DNA from: Branchipolynoe longqiensis
Lineage: Eukaryota > Annelida > Polychaeta > Phyllodocida > Polynoidae
DNA: 64,000 bases
NCBI GenBank assembly: GCA_030323885.1
Contig: CM059199.1
Span: 1,564,923 to 1,628,922, forward strand
Direction: 5' to 3'
Under the pieces are notes generated by a model, which did not search any database, was not told where the DNA came from, and was given only the letters and a program-made list of their open reading frames with translations. The position numbers and the translations under genes were made by a program. Each line of letters starts with the position of its first letter. Positions within the stretch are counted from its first letter, which is position 1. Shown piece after piece: positions 42,076 to 53,050 of this stretch.

Positions 42076-43700
42076 ATGAAGTCGCACATCAAATTCTCTG
42101 CAGGAAATGCGTTATTTTGTTTATAAGAATGTTGTAGTTAGTTTTCCTTTGAAAGCTTCAGTTATATAGGTCTAGCCATTGTAGATATCCACGCCGCTAA
42201 TTCTGGAATTAAAAAGCACAAATCTGTCCCAATTTATCTTTCTTTTATTTGATGTTCATGTGCTTTCGTTTAGTTGAATAGATTTCTTCAGATTTTTCAT
42301 CCAATCTGAGTGGCTTTTCGATAGCTATTTCATATAATTGACAGCAGTACGGATAATACTACTAGCATAGCTACATCCCCCCGCCCCCCCCCCCCGTAAA
42401 CTGAAAGCCAATTTTTAATTTCCAACTTGTTTTGGTTCATTTACTTGACCCTTAGATGACAGGACACGTGCCTTGTCAGGACAGCTCTGGCCTAGATATA
42501 TACGAGGAGTTCAACGGCAAAATCCCAAAAATTGAGACAAACCTTCAAAAGGTTAATTTTCTTACATGCATATTTGTTTGTCATTGCTCCATGAACATTT
42601 CCTCTTAAGAAAAGTGAATTAATGAAAATGAAAATTTCCCCCAGCTAAAAATCTGTTATTTAATTCAATTTTTGGATTGGCGTTTACAGGGTTTTGCATC
42701 TGAAGTCTGAACTCGTTGCGCGCTGAAGCCGAGCACTACTGTGTCACACTCTCCCTTCACTGATTGAACAACCTTCTCAAAGACAGCGGCATTTCACCTA
42801 GATTACGAAAGAATTAGATGAGCATCGCCAGTTGTGATTTTAGTATTTTTCTTTTGTGAGCGGGAAGTTGACACAAGTCTAACCGCTACGAAATTGCATC
42901 AGTCATAAATGGTTATTGCGTTGCTGTCAATTGACCTTTACGAACTTTTGTGTTAATTTGAATGTAGGCACGTGAATGTGATTGACAAGACTGGCAGAAG
43001 ATACAGATACACCTGACGCTTCGCCATGAATATCGTAACTTGTTTGGCGACATGCCATTAAACCGTCCGCAATCATCAACATCGCAAATTGTGGCCTTCC
43101 AGTGTTACTACAATTCATCGTGTGGCCAGGCACGGCCCCCGCCACCGCCGCCACCGCCACCACCACCACCCAGAGGCACACGTAAAGGACTAGGGGGAGT
43201 ATGTTAACAAGTGACGCACAATATATTAAATTACTACTTAGTACATATGTAGTCCAAGGGTCCTGACCCCAGCTGACACAACTGACAGAATGCGCAACAA
43301 ACTCCTCGAACGAAGAATGCCTATAAAGTGTACTCAGTCAACAGACTCCACCCTCTGGGAGTGCCTATATATTGTAGTCAGTCACAGTACTCCACCCTTG
43401 CTTGCTTGTACACTGTACACTACCATTGTACTCCAACAATCAGTGCCTATACTATCTCACAGTACTCCACCGACTATAGTGTACTCAGTCAGCCCACGTA
43501 TGCATATGCCAAGTGTCCTCGGTGACCGTGCCCTAGTTAATTTAACACGCCACCCACAACGTGGCCAACACCCTTCTCACGCGATGAACTTGGAGTGCAC
43601 AACTTGGAACAAATGCTTGTGTGATTTAGTTTTACTTTTAATGAAGGTAACTTGTTGCCTTGACAACTTCATAGGAATCCATCGAATAACAACCCCTTTA
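42076..43700. other. Unassigned
   Basis: AT-rich unique DNA with a C run (42379-42396) and a (GCCACC)n run (43137-43170). A ~60-bp imperfect repeat of CAGTACTCCACC occurs three times at 43340-43480. The 175-codon frame at 43290-43817 reads through this and the next repeat and is not supported. Confidence 0.45.
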
Positions 43701-43950
43701 CATTTCAGATGTATACGTCCCTTTTTAGTAACTGATATTTGTTTGCATCCTACATTCACGCATCCATTCTTGTTCACTGATATCGTTTACATTCCATATT
43801 TAAACCTCCCTTTTTAGTAACTGATATTTGTTTGCATCCTACCTTTATACATCGCTTTTTAGTCAGCGATATTATTTACATCACACATTTTATACATCTG
43901 TTCTTGGTCACCGATTTTCTTATCCCCACGTTTCTTGTCTCGGAAGTCTA
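43700..43950. repeat. Dispersed ~46-bp minisatellite element, copy 2
   Basis: Five or six units of TTTTTAGTAACTGATATTTG plus CATCCTACATTTATACAT, ending in the same CACCGATTTTCTTATCCCCA and CGTTTCTTGTCTCGGA as the copy at 18.15 kb. Confidence 0.75.
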
Positions 43951-44303
43951 GCCATTAATCGAAACAAACCAATCCAATAGATTGAACAACTAAAACACAA
44001 AATTATTATCCGGCATTTTGATTTGCAGCCATTGATTTATTTAGCCTCGCAATCTTCTGTTGTAACTATACATCATACCTAACTTTCACACCGCAAAGTG
44101 CAACTTGTTACCCTTTTTTCATCCAGGTCTATTCGTTGGAGGTCACATACCTTCGCTTAGACAAGCATGGCTAGATTGTATCGTGTGTATATTTACTCAT
44201 CCTCTCATTTTATTTCTTTAATCAAACCCGAATTTTTCCGACCGAGACCCAATTTGCCGTGTTTCTGCCGATCTATAGACCATGTTGTATACTTCCTTCT
44301 ATT

Positions 44304-44634
44304 ATAGGCCGATGGTTTTTGGGTTTCTGCCAATTCTTTTTGATGAATAAATATACATGGAATAGAATATTATAATTGACCTTACTTTAGTTTGAAGGAA
44401 CTTAATTATATGTTGCTGGCTAATTTGAGATATTTGAATTACAAACATCCGAAATCAATTTTAGAAAGCACATCGAAAACCTGACACCATAGGCTTCTGT
44501 AGCAACAGTTTTAATTTGAATCAGGATCCCCTCCTATGCAGCAACATATAAGTTAATACGGGCACCATTCTACATATAATTGCTTTGGTTTTTTAAATAA
44601 AATTGTATGCTTTCATCAAAGAATGCAGCAGTAA
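44304..44634 (+). mobile_element. MITE M1, older copy
   Basis: GGCCGATGGTTTTTGGG at left and TATGCTTTCATCAAAGAATG at right, with a recognisable interior (ATTGACCTTACTTTAGTTTG). Confidence 0.7.
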
Positions 44635-44790
44635 TTCTAGGCAGTTTTGAGATTCCCAATTTTTGCCACTAAAACACATTTTGTTGTGTTCGTCCCGATA
44701 CCCAGAGATGATTGTGACTATTCCGTTCTATGTGGCGAAAAATGTTTGATACTTGAACGATACATAAGCATGAATGCATCCTATTTTAGA

Positions 44791-45142
44791 GCTGCATAGT
44801 CTGATGAAAACATCACATTTTCAAAACCAAAACAATTATCTCATCTACATATCTGACTTAGATACTGCTGCACTTATTAAACATTTGTCATCACATATAA
44901 GGGAATAAAAAGAGAAAAAAAATACTGAGTCAATTTAATAGAACCTGTTACTGCAGAAGCCTATGGTGGTAGAGGTTTGTCAAGCTTGCCAAAATTAAAT
45001 TTGCACTTCAAATATCTCAAAAGATAACCCTTTAAGGTAAAAGTTACTTCAAACTAAAGTAAGGTAGATTATAACGATCAACCTAACATATTTATCTCGG
45101 AAAATGACAGAAACTCAAAACCATCGGACTATGCAGCTTTAA
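44791..45142 (-). mobile_element. MITE M1, full-length
   Basis: GCTGCATAGTCTGATGAAAA at left and CCATCGGACTATGCAGCTTT plus AA at right. The interior is conserved. Confidence 0.9.
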
Positions 45143-45590
45143 GCAGACCCCATTTCTGATTGTCTTTGAGATTTGATAAACAATGATTCAGGACCATCTC
45201 TGTTTTCTAATGGTAGTCAATATCTGGAATGTGGACATCGCGGTTGAACACAAGCAGTAACTTAAGACCTGTCACTTTAGACTGAGTGCTACATTTCTCT
45301 GAACAATGCTGCTGCTGGTCCGGTTCAATTGGAGTCGTAGCCCAAGTGCCAATGTTGCCATCAAGCCGTCACTATCATACAGAGCCTTCTTGGCAATGTA
45401 TAAGTACTCCATTTATTCCATACAAAGACCTGTTCTCAAGCATGTTAATCCTAGCAAACATCCCTGCAAGCTTTAATCATCTATACAATGTCCTTGCGAA
45501 TGATCTAGTCCATAAATCTCAAATCTCAACGAGATCCTTCAGTAAACAATGTCGGCTCAGCGGTGTTGTTGGTTTTATTAAAAGCTATAT
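45143..45590. other. Unassigned
   Basis: Unique sequence with a 105-codon plus-strand frame (45286-45603) that has no recognisable domain. Confidence 0.4.
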
Positions 45591-45799
45591 ATATATAATA
45601 TAGAGCTCTATATACAGTATTTAAATGTATATCTGTATGGGAATGTATATATATAATGCATGATTAGATATATCAAGTTGCATATAACTTATATGTCTTA
45701 TAGTATAAGCTATGCAGTTCCATAGTATATAATCTCAATATTTGTAGCAATATATGGTATACAAATTATTATATAAATCAGCATAGAAATTATATATAA

Positions 45800-45968
45800 A
45801 AATGTACATGCATATATATAAATCTACATGCATATACACAAATCTACATATATATAAATCTACATATATATAAATCTATATATATAAATCTACATATATA
45901 TTAATCTACATATATATAAATCTACATATATATAAATCTACATATATATAAATCTACATATATATAAA
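45800..45968. repeat. 16-bp ACATATATATAAATCT minisatellite
   Basis: About eight units in AT-rich DNA, ending at the tail of a LINE-1x insertion. Confidence 0.9.
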
Positions 45969-46263
45969 TATCATCATCATCATCATGCTGTCGGTCGCAA
46001 TGCGACAAAGACTGCTCTCATTACTTGACTGCCGCTCTCCATTTAGTTCTCTGCTGTGAGAGTGCCATCCTTGAGTCGGTCTTAATGTCTCTCAGCTTCA
46101 GGTTTCTCTTGATGGTATCCTTGAACCGGAGACGAGGGCACCCTCTCTTTCTGTAGCCAGAAGACAGTTGAGAATAGAGGATCTGCTTTGGTAGCCTGTC
46201 TGATGACATCCTCGTGAGGTGTCCAGCCCACCGGAGATTCTTTTTGATCAGAAGATCTTCCAT
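45969..46263 (-). pseudogene. LINE-1x, 5'-truncated C-terminal ORF and 3' UTR
   Basis: On the minus strand an 80-codon frame (46263 down to 46021) reads NLRWAGHLTRMSSDRLPKQI, then SSGYRKRGCPRLRFKDTIKR, and ends TKWRAAVK. This is the familiar C-terminal region of non-LTR reverse transcriptases (R-W-x-G-H-x-x-R-M; G-x-R-x-x-G-x-P-x-x-R-x-K-D). The 3' UTR ends in a (ATG)n run at 45971-45985. The polymerase domain is absent, and the insertion lies between AT minisatellite sequence on both sides. It defines the protein source of the 3' fragments at 1.7, 13.5, 17.0, 28.3 and 51.1 kb. Confidence 0.85.
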
Positions 46264-46439
46264 ATATAAATCTACACAAAGCTACATATGTAATAATCAA
46301 TATATTCTATAAAAATAATCAATGTATAATACATGACAATTATATATCAATATATATATATATAAATCAATTTAAAAATCAACACATGATGAATCAGTAT
46401 CCCCATACCTACTGGTACTATCACTACTGCCCATTTAGT
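46264..46439. other. AT-rich spacer
   Basis: Continuation of the (TATATAAATCTACA) minisatellite followed by unique AT-rich DNA. Confidence 0.5.
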
Positions 46440-46700
46440 CCACTACTAATTCATTGATTTTCCCGTGGCCCATTCATTCGTCAAGACGACAAACTCTGGC
46501 CGCTCTGCATCCTTCTTCCCCGGTTGCCCGTGACATTTGCTGTGGTGCGGATGACAGTTGAACAAATGCGAAAAGTGGAAGGAATGGGCCTGAATTATGG
46601 ACGAGCCGCGTGCCCTTTGGGAACACGCCGCCAAGCCGAAGGTTGCCCGCCTCCAGTCGACAGAAAATAAATAAAACAAAATGGCCGCGCAGTGACCCCC
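46440..46700. promoter_or_regulatory. GC-balanced low-repeat patch
   Basis: A small island of complex, CpG-containing sequence between AT-repeat tracts. It holds ACTAATTCATTGATTTT (about 46444), TGACAGTTGAAC and AAAATGGCCGCG (about 46678, YY1-like). It may be a conserved regulatory element. The minus-strand 77-codon frame shows no domain. Confidence 0.3.
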
Positions 46701-46852
46701 GGCCTTGAACTGTTCGTGTGTGTAGGGGGGTGGGGGCGGCGGAATGGGGTCAGGCTGCCTTCAAAGTTTTTCTCTTGGAGAATTCAGCCGGGAGTTTGAG
46801 CATTGTGCTGCTGCTGGCTTTTAGGTGTGCGTGTTGGTTTGGTGGTGGTGTT

Positions 46853-46893
46853 TTATTACCTCAGATGTTGCTAGGATGTGAAGCCACAATAAA
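46853..46893 (+). mobile_element. SINE-A tail fragment
   Basis: ATTACCTCAGATGTTGCTAG plus GATGTGAAGCCACAATAAA matches the SINE-A 3' end. Confidence 0.65.
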
Positions 46894-46977
46894 CTATATA
46901 TATATATATTTGTTGTTTGTTGGGGATGTAGACGTAAGGCATTGAATTATGCGGAAGAATAACAGAGGAAATAGATT

Positions 46978-47030
46978 GGTTGTTGGAGTTTTACGTCATG
47001 GCAACATCTAAGGTCATATCATCACTGGAG
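46978..47030 (-). mobile_element. SINE-A tail fragment
   Basis: TTGTTGGAGTTTTACGTCAT plus GGCAACATCTAAGGTCATAT, reverse of the SINE-A 3' end, followed by a short repeat C piece (TTATTGAGGCTGTATTTATA, 47050-47090). Confidence 0.7.
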
Positions 47031-47099
47031 ATATTACCTTTTTTTTAATTTTATTGAGGCTGTATTTATACTGTCCATAGCATATACCTTAAATGAATG

Positions 47100-47890
47100 C
47101 AGGGCATATTTTTAGCGCAAAACGTAAATAAAACCCTGAAATTTGATTTGATATAAGGAGGCAAAATATATGGACCAAAAGCAGTGGCCAAATCGGAAAA
47201 GGCTTCCTACAACCCCACGTATTTTCAGGTCGATGAGGAGTAATGTGTTGTAGTTTCGCTCCCGTAGATTACGTGAAACCAAGTTGGCTACTTGCCGCCA
47301 TCTAGTCTACGTCACTCACCGCTTTCCCACTTATTTTCTTCTTTTTTTCGTTCTCTCGGCCTACTTCCATTCTGTGACCTACTTTCTTGATTGGCAGTCA
47401 ACCATTGCAGCAACCATTGCCTCCCGGCCAGGTGTGCCAAGCTCTCCGGTGGTAACATCGACACACATCCACGCTTTCCCTTCCAAAATGAAACCAGGGT
47501 CGACAACGTTCTACTGCTCCTTTTCATCTTGTATCAGTATTATTGTTATTATATTCATATAATGTGTTATACAACCATATATGTTATACTATTATCAATC
47601 TTATAACACTACTCTTAATATTTACTTTATTATCGCAATTAAAAGCTTCTCATTTGTTATATTTTTATGAATATTATACTATTATCAATCCTTATTTGTT
47701 ACAATATTGTTGCTCTCGCTTATTATGCAATTATGAATATAATCAATCTTAGTGTATTCCTTTTATTTCGTAGATTATTGTTGATATTATACTCATTTAA
47801 TGTATGTACTGTTATGAATATTATACTATGATCAGTCTTATTACACTACCTATTATATGATATTGTACACCGGTGTTTTTCCTTAGCCCA
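47100..47890. other. Unassigned AT-rich DNA
   Basis: A slightly CpG-containing patch at 47200-47510 (92-codon frame without domain), then AT-rich sequence with repeated TATACTATTATCAATCTTAT. No gene. Confidence 0.45.
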
Positions 47891-47894
47891 GCCT

Positions 47895-47996
47895 AGACCA
47901 TTTTGGTCGCAAGGAAGTCGCCGACCAATGAGGACCATTTTGCGACCAATTGCAACCAAGCATTTGTTTTGTGGTCGCAAGCAGTAGTGTGACTGG
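47895..47996. mobile_element. MITE M2, right part
   Basis: TTTTGGTCGCAAGGAAGTCG to GTGGTCGCAAGCAGTAGTGT plus GACTGGG. The left TIR is lost. Confidence 0.75.
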
Positions 47997-48202
47997 GATA
48001 TACCTAAAGCATTGTATAGTGGTGACTAAGTAGTAGTATCCCCAGAGCGCATCTTGTTGCTATGTGAATTATCTGTTACCGAATAACATTGGTAATAGTA
48101 TAACAAATAAGATGCCTATAATCGTGTACAAAATAACAGTATAGTAACACTGGTGTATACGAGTCAGCCTCACGAAAATGAGCCAATTGGTGGTTTATTT
48201 AA

Positions 48203-48606
48203 GATGTCGGCATCGCAATTCTTAAAGTGTACTGCATTTCTTTGGTTTATATTAAATTATCCTAGAAACAAATAAGGTTGTTGTGTTTTCTCTACATTTA
48301 CATTCAGGATAAATTTAAGGACTTTGCAACACCTCTGTCAATGCTATACTATAATTTTGTCGTTCGATGCCGACATCCAATGCTCGACGCCGACAACTTT
48401 AACAGATGTTGGCGTCGCAATTCATCAAGTTTAGTGCATTTCTTTGGTTTATATTAAATTATCCTAGAAACAAATAAGGTTGTTGTATTTTCTCTACCTT
48501 TACATTCAGGATAAATTTAAGGACTTTGCAACACCTCACTCTGTCAATGCTATACTATAATTATGCCGTTCGATGCCGACATCCAATGCTAGATGCCAAC
48601 AACTTT
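48203..48606. repeat. Tandem dimer of a 202-bp unit with inverted-repeat edges
   Basis: Two direct copies, start to start 202 bp. Copy 1 is bracketed by a perfect inverted repeat GATGTCGGCATCG (48203) and CGATGCCGACATC (about 48365). A second pair (CGACGCCGACAAC / GATGTTGGCGTCG) marks the junction with copy 2. Confidence 0.85.
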
Positions 48607-49280
48607 CCTCAATTGGCCTCTTTTCATGATCCTGACTCATACTCATATTATTCACTATTCTATTATTCATGTTATCATCTTATTTGTTACATTATAGCCG
48701 ATTTTATTTCATACATTTTAATTGCTATTATTATACTAGCCTAGTAATTTAATTTGATACATATGTGACATACCGTATATGTCCCAATAGAAGCATGCTA
48801 CCCCATAGAAGCACACCCCCGATTTCAGGATTGAAAGCATGCAAAAATGTACAATCATAATCAGACTGGCTGCACATAAAATAAGACAATCCCACTTTAT
48901 TTCAGAGGCACAACAACAATAAATCAAAATGTATGATCATATTCAGACTGAATACACATAGTATAAGACAATGCCACTTTATTTCAGAGGCACAACAAAA
49001 ACAAATCCATGAAATTCTTTAACTTTGAATAGACGCTCACCCAAGTGTCTGCGCCTGCGCAGTGCGCGTTTATTAGGACATATACTTCCTGTTTCGTTTC
49101 TAGAGATGCATATCTTGTACCGTGTACAGGCAGGAAGGTCATACCGTCACCATAGTCAGATCCCGGCCGACCAAACCGGATGGCTGGTTGTTGGAGCCTT
49201 ATGTCCTATAAGATTGGTATAACTATACTATATATATATATACACATACATATAACCTCATCTAAATAAGCAGTTCGACA
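48607..49280. other. Unassigned, with ~100-bp duplication
   Basis: ATTCAGACTG..ACACATA..AAGACAAT..CCACTTTATTTCAGAGGCAC occurs twice (about 48860-48912 and 48940-48993). A SINE-A-like fragment GGTTGTTGGAGCCTTATGTC lies at 49185-49204. Confidence 0.5.
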
Positions 49281-49560
49281 GTGAAAAGGCAATATAGTGC
49301 TAATCCCCCACAGCAAACTCTCGCATAATTCATGTCGCGATTCGCCCCTGAACAAAGGTCACATAATGTTTCATTTAAGTGATGTACTTAATCGATCTAT
49401 GCAGGCGGAAAATGACGACATCACCTGCGTTGTCCTGATAATGCACATATATATCTATATTCACAATGAGTTAATTTACACCCGGCGCCCCATGACCTGG
49501 ACTGCTCCCCTGTGTAGAAGCCCTACTCCATGACCAATCCATTCGGTCTATGCGGCGCGG
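49280..49560. promoter_or_regulatory. Low-repeat patch with homeobox-like sites
   Basis: Complex sequence with GCATAATTCATG (about 49322), TTCATTTAAGTGATG (about 49370) and TTAATCGATCTATG (about 49387). No repeat was recognised. A regulatory function is inferred from composition only. Confidence 0.22.
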
Positions 49561-49739
49561 GTGTAAACGAACGTTTATATCACGACGCCGACCATAGACG
49601 CTATGGAGTAAGGTCATAAAATGGTCGCTTTGCATCTGTCTCGGAACAGCATGACACAGGCGTCCCAGTGTAAAGTGTAAGTGCGCCTCCAGAAAGAACC
49701 CCGGGGTTAATTTCTATACAACATTCACAAAACTATAGG

Positions 49740-49800
49740 ACATCCCTATTCCCTCCCCCCACCTCCCCTCCTCCCCACCCCAACACTCACACCCATACAC
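49740..49800. repeat. C-rich low-complexity tract
   Basis: CCCTCCCCCCACCTCCCC-type sequence preceding balanced unique DNA (49800-49950). Confidence 0.7.
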
Positions 49801-49960
49801 ACATGCTCATTCACCCGGCCTCCCTCTCGCGCTGATCGGTAATATGCCCCCCGGGAATTTTCACCACAATTCAAAGCTAAATAGTTAGTTAACTGCGCCG
49901 CTAAATGCAAATTCAGCGGTGAGACTGTAATGTAATAACAACAAAAACTCTTACATAGTA

Positions 49961-50361
49961 ATGAGCTCAAAAGGAATGTTGTCGCGAATGGTCTTTCTTT
50001 GTTGGCCAGTCTTGCATAAGAAAAACATTCGCACAATAACAAAATTAAGTTTTTTTTAAGCAAAGGGGAAGGAAAAATTTGATCACTTTGCTAGGGGATT
50101 TGAATGGGAAGATATGTTAAACCGCTTACATAATGATAATTATTATCTTAATAAACTTAAAGTGAATAATAATGAGCTCAAAATGAATAATAATAATAAT
50201 AATAAGCTCAAAGGGAATTTTGTCGCGAATGATCTTTCTTATCCAGTCTTCCATGCCCAAAAACAATTGCACAATAAAACAAATTTAAAACAATTTAGCA
50301 GCAAAGACGGAGGGAGGAATTTGATCAAATTGCTTGGCGATTTGAGCCAGGAGATTTGTTA
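49961..50361. repeat. Direct duplication, two ~160-bp copies
   Basis: Copy 1 at 49961-50120 (GAGCTCAAAAGGAATGTTGT) and copy 2 at about 50203-50361 (AAGCTCAAAGGGAATTTTGT). They share GTCGCGAATG, TCTTTCTT, GCACAATAA, AATTTGATCA and GATTTG. Diverged about 25%, separated by an (AAT)n-rich spacer. Confidence 0.8.
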
Positions 50362-50509
50362 AAGCAACGGCGTCCGTCGCCACATGCCGTTTCTTATAGG
50401 CCACTCTGTCACGAACAGTGTCGGGTGTTGGCAACAAAAGCGTGTTGTCACAGCTCACTATCAGCCGCTGTATGATCAATCACACCACGGGGTGAGGGGT
50501 GGGGGGGGG

Positions 50510-50860
50510 GGGGGGGATCCGCGCTTCTGTCCACCTTTACTGCCGGCATGAAACGCCTCGCTATGCCGCCCAGCCCCATCCATTGAGCCCGGGGTCCCAA
50601 GGCCGGGGTGCGTCAGACTGCAGATGGTCTAATCTGTATGGAACCACCTGTATGTGCCAGAGGCGCGCCGCGAGCTGCGAGCTGCTCCCACCTCCCCGCG
50701 CGCCGGGATTAACGCGCCGGCAGCCGGCATTGTTACCCGCACCGTGTGGCGCCACCTCCCGGCGGATAAAACAGCTCGTTATTGCCCCACAAGTTAGGTT
50801 GGCACCGGGAAGTGGGGAAGTGGTGGAGTCGGCCTGGCAAGTTGGTTGTGTTTAAGTGAG
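50510..50860. promoter_or_regulatory. CpG-rich block
   Basis: It follows a G-run (50500-50516). CpG-dense with GCGCGCCGGG and GGCGCCACCTCCCGG (about 50749), the latter a weak CTCF-like match. The frames on both strands lack domains. Candidate promoter or enhancer. Confidence 0.28.
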
Positions 50861-50904
50861 TTATTAGTGGCGAGCGATTCATGTAGACACATGTATGTGT
50901 GTGG

Positions 50905-50947
50905 ATATATATATATATATACATATATATACATATATATATATACG
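50905..50947. repeat. (TA)n microsatellite
   Basis: AT-dinucleotide run immediately 5' of a LINE-1x-tailed element. Confidence 0.9.
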
Positions 50948-50952
50948 TCATA

Positions 50953-51210
50953 GTTTTGCGCCTGTCTTGACATGTTCTTGCCGGTGTGAAACCTCTATTT
51001 GCTCCCCGAGAGAGTGCCGCTGGTAACTTGCAAAAGCCAGCAGCACTTCAACACTTTTGCAGGCAGCTTTCATGAAATGTACAACCGCGCACCGACTCAT
51101 GGACACAACTCTCACAGCAGAGAGCTAAATGGAGAGCGGCAGTCAAGTAATGAAAGCAGTCTTTGTCGCATCGTGACTGACAGCATCATGATGATGATGA
51201 TGATGACGTC
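50953..51210 (+). mobile_element. LINE-1x-tailed element, alternative 5' part
   Basis: Sense copy of the composite at 28.35 kb: GCGCCTGTCTTGACATGTTC through GCAGGCAGCTTTCATGAAAT, then the LINE-1x end (CACAACTCTCACAGCAGAGA) and a (ATG)n tail at 51184-51208. Confidence 0.75.
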
Positions 51211-51239
51211 ATGGGGGTGATGAAAATTGGAAATAATGC

Positions 51240-51480
51240 GCCTAGAGCGGGACTCAAACCCACTTGACAGCTCAACAGAAATATCCAGTCAGCCATTTCT
51301 TAAACATTTATAAATACTTTACTCCCGGATAATGTGCTATCAGGTCATGGTGCTAGCGGCATGGTCTCTCAGTGAGACATCACTATAAAGTCGCCATGAA
51401 TGTGCACCGTCACAAGTCAGTGCGCGTCATGTTGTGACCCTAGATGTTGCTACCACATAAAACCCCAACAAGCAAAATCT
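51240..51480 (+). mobile_element. SINE-A 3' half
   Basis: GGATAATGTGCTATCAGGTC at 51327 through GTCGCCATGAATGTGCACCG to the tail at about 51478. A separate antisense B-box-like GGGACTCAAACCC lies at 51249 and may be another tRNA-derived remnant. Confidence 0.7.
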
Positions 51481-51759
51481 CTTTCAGAGATATCCATTGG
51501 AATTTGCATATCTCCACTCAACCAACTCGACCTCCAGCAAACTCTTTCCACAGTCCGCCCATTATCTCCCCCCCCCCACCCACCCACCCCCCTTCTGTCT
51601 GCACCTACACACAGACACGCCAAATGATCATTTATTCAATTAAATCAAAATGTACCCGGTGCAAACCCAAAGAAAACCCCACCCAAAACATCATCAACAC
51701 AGCATATGAAGACGGAATTAACTGTGATTTAATTTGAACTTTTGCACTTCAATGAGCTT
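51481..51759. other. Unassigned
   Basis: Unique sequence with a C run at about 51568-51590. No gene. Confidence 0.45.
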
Positions 51760-52090
51760 CGGCTTGAATCCACGCGGCGCCATTTTTAATTCCGTGGCCT
51801 CCTCGTTTTCGAAGTTGAAGCGGGGAGAGGGAGGGAAAAACCTGCTTACGTCGGAATTCTCATGGAAATAAGAAGACCGTGGGCGGGTGGGTGGCTGGGG
51901 GAATGTTGCCCGGCTCGGGCTGCACTGTTTTGTGTGCGTCGTCTTGCAATTCTAACAGGTGCTGATTGCGTTGCTTCCCACCATCAGTCACCTTTCCACT
52001 GTCGCCGCTTTCACCTCCTGCTTTCTTTCTTCTTTTTCTGCGCGAATCAGTGCCGCGCCTGGTAATTCCGCGTGCGCGCGCGTATGTGTG
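51760..52090. promoter_or_regulatory. GC-rich patch with E2F/YY1-like site
   Basis: GGCGCCATTTTTAATTCC (about 51777) combines E2F/YY1-like and AT-rich homeobox-like cores. CpG content stays elevated to a (CG)n/(TG)n run at 52072-52100. No coding evidence. Confidence 0.25.
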
Positions 52091-52239
52091 TGTGTGTGTG
52101 AGTGAGGAGATCATGGGGGGGGGGGGATAGGGAGGGGGGTAAGGGGTTGGGGACGCGGAGTTCCCGCCACAAACGGCTCTTCCCAAAAGCAATTCTTACA
52201 ACAAATAATCATCAGGCAAAGACGATGGCGAGCGAGTCC

Positions 52240-53050
52240 TTACCACTCCACCCCACCCCACCCCACCCCTCCCCCACCCCCACCTCCCACACCAACCAGC
52301 CGCACTAACTAAGACAATTTCCCTGGCTATTGCCAGCCACAATGATCCTCTCCATCGGCCCATGTTCCATTCAGCACCAACCACTCCCCAATCGATGTCC
52401 CCATTCCCACCCGGCCAACTTCTGAGAGAATCCCCCCCCCCCCTCTCTCATCACCTTCTCACACATCTCCCTCCCCCCGCCCCTTCCACCCAACCCCATT
52501 CATATTCCCCCCATCCCCCCATCCGCGCCCTTTTTGAAACAACTCTGATGTCCCTCTTTTACTCCTTAAGCCCTCCCCCTCCCCACCCCCACGCCCCGCC
52601 CACTACTCCCTCCCACCCCACCTCTCCGCCATCCGCTTCCTTTTTGAGACAAATCTGCTGTCCCTCTGTTACGCCCCGCGTCCTCCCCCCTTCTCCCTCC
52701 CCCCCCCCTCCGCCTCCTCCCCCCCCCTCCTCCCTCCGCCCCCCCCCCCTCCGCCCGGCCCCTCTTCCTCCTCCCCCCTCCCCCTCCTCCGATCACCCCA
52801 TTTTTGAGACAACTCTGCTGTCCCTCTATTAAGACCCGCGTCCTCTCCCCTCCCCCCCCCTCCCTCCTCCCTCCCCCTCCTCCCCCCCCTCCTCCCCCTC
52901 TGCCCGCCCCCCTCCTCCTCCCCCTCCTCCTCTCACTCCAATTTTGAGACAACTCTGCTGTCCCTCTGTTCCTCATTGCAACCCGCGCCCTGTCCCCCTC
53001 CCCCACCTCCACCCCCCGCCCCCGCACCCCTCCCCTTACTGCAGCCCTTG
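52240..53050. repeat. Pyrimidine tract with 4-copy ~120-150 bp repeat
   Basis: TTTTTGAGACAACTCTGCTG plus TCCCTCTGTTA recurs at about 52530, 52648, 52800 and 52943, separated by C/T-rich filler. Long Pro/Ser frames (plus strand) and Gly/Arg frames (minus strand) are its translation. The last unit ends CATTGCAACCCGCGCCCTG, which reappears at 54813. Confidence 0.9.

Noticed and set aside
52362..53027. Pro-rich and Gly/Arg-rich frames
   Set aside because: Translations of the same pyrimidine tract on opposite strands.
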